Shown here in pieces: positions 6,089 to 6,357 of a stretch of DNA of 6,357 bases (position 1 is the first letter of the stretch; each line of letters starts with the position of its first letter). Location: NCBI GenBank assembly GCA_019310865.1, contig JAFDDL010000221.1, positions 1 through 6,357 on the forward strand. The letters run 5' to 3'. Source of the stretch: Deltaproteobacteria bacterium. GTDB taxonomy: Bacteria; Desulfobacterota; Desulfobacteria; Desulfobacterales; JAFDDL01. The position numbers and the translations under genes were made by a program. Under the pieces are notes generated by a model. That model had not been told where the DNA came from and made no database searches. It saw nothing but the letters and a program-made list of their open reading frames with translations.

Positions 6089-6357
6089 TTGTATCGAAAG
6101 GAAAAAGACAAGCCGGCGCTGATCCAACCGCCGGGGCTGCTCCCAAATTATATGGTTTTAGTGGTGTGCCTCATCTACCTGATCGCACTGTATTGGTACG
6201 CAATGGGGGACACGGCTTTCTGGCGGGATGAAGCGCTCCCATTGCTGATTGCAAAAGGCAATGCTTCCTTCGCGGATCTTATCAAAGCACTGGGATATGA
6301 GGGAACACCGGGCCTATGGCATATTTTGCTCTGGCTGACGGATCAGGCAACACCGTT
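6089..6357 (+). CDS. GT39/GT-C-type membrane glycosyltransferase, N-terminal fragment, runs off window edge
   Basis: Eighty-nine codons are visible, open to the right edge. A short basic cytoplasmic N-terminus (YRKEKDK) is followed by one membrane helix at about 22-38. The first periplasmic loop then has AFWRDEA at 43-49, the Asp-Glu motif found at this place in GT39 (ArnT/PMT-like) and other GT-C enzymes, where the acidic residue is catalytic. Next come FADLIKALGYEGTPGLWHILL at about 61-81, with the family's usual 'G.P.L...LL' entry into helix 2. These proteins transfer a sugar from a polyprenyl-phosphate carrier on the periplasmic face. The start is TTG with AAGGAG upstream; an in-frame stop at 5993-5995 limits how far upstream the gene could begin. 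It is transcribed divergently from the GT87 gene, so the two may share regulation. About five sixths of a typical GT39 protein lies outside the window, so the family call is provisional. Confidence 0.7.
   Translation, partial: MYRKEKDKPALIQPPGLLPNYMVLVVCLIYLIALYWYAMGDTAFWRDEALPLLIAKGNASFADLIKALGYEGTPGLWHILLWLTDQATP

Noticed and set aside
5866..6111. N-terminal extension of the GT87-type protein by 82 residues to an ATG at 6111
   Set aside because: The extension has no recognisable domain, no proper signal or helix, and covers the promoter pair and intergenic palindromes; the ATG at 5865 has a ribosome site and fits the family's usual N-terminus.
1..6357. tRNA or rRNA genes, CRISPR arrays, insertion sequences, attachment sites
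   Set aside because: Nothing resembling a tRNA cloverleaf, regular spaced repeats, a transposase or terminal inverted repeats was seen on either strand.

Overview
The window reads as a Gram-negative bacterial chromosome segment of roughly 50% GC. It holds the start of an outer-membrane efflux protein, which requires an outer membrane. The style (mid GC, many small glycosyltransferases, LolCDE/MacB-type export genes) would suit Desulfobacterota or a related environmental proteobacterium. That placement is an inference; no marker gene is present to prove it. The window is almost fully coding, and no stretch over about 300 bases lacks a gene.

Layout. Six genes lie on the minus strand, in transcription order from the right: a GT87 (DUF2029)-type multispanning glycosyltransferase (5865-4546), a cytoplasmic GT4 glycosyltransferase (4559-3429, overlapping the first by 14 bases), a radical SAM enzyme with a C-terminal Twitch/SPASM-like cysteine domain (3402-2545), a 145-base gap with its own promoter-like sequence and a hairpin, an FtsX/MacB-type permease (2399-1209), its ABC ATPase (1228-509, overlapping), and an outer-membrane efflux (TolC-family) protein (462 to the window edge, C-terminus missing). 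On the plus strand, starting at 6089 and running off the right edge, is the N-terminus of another multispanning glycosyltransferase of GT39/GT-C type. The 223-base region between the divergent genes carries a good sigma70-like promoter in each direction and two short palindromes.

How the parts may work together. GT87 and GT39 enzymes use polyprenyl-linked sugars on the outer face of the inner membrane, and the GT4 enzyme uses nucleotide sugars in the cytoplasm. The radical SAM enzyme has cysteine spacing like that of single-auxiliary-cluster (Twitch) enzymes and could modify a sugar, cyclitol or peptide. The permease, ATPase and outer-membrane protein look like a MacB-type exporter whose periplasmic adaptor is not in this window. 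A working hypothesis is a small locus that makes and exports a glycosylated, radical-SAM-modified molecule. The link between the sugar genes and the exporter rests on strand, order and spacing only, and the 145-base gap may separate two transcription units.

No tRNA, rRNA, insertion sequence, CRISPR array or convincing intrinsic terminator was seen.
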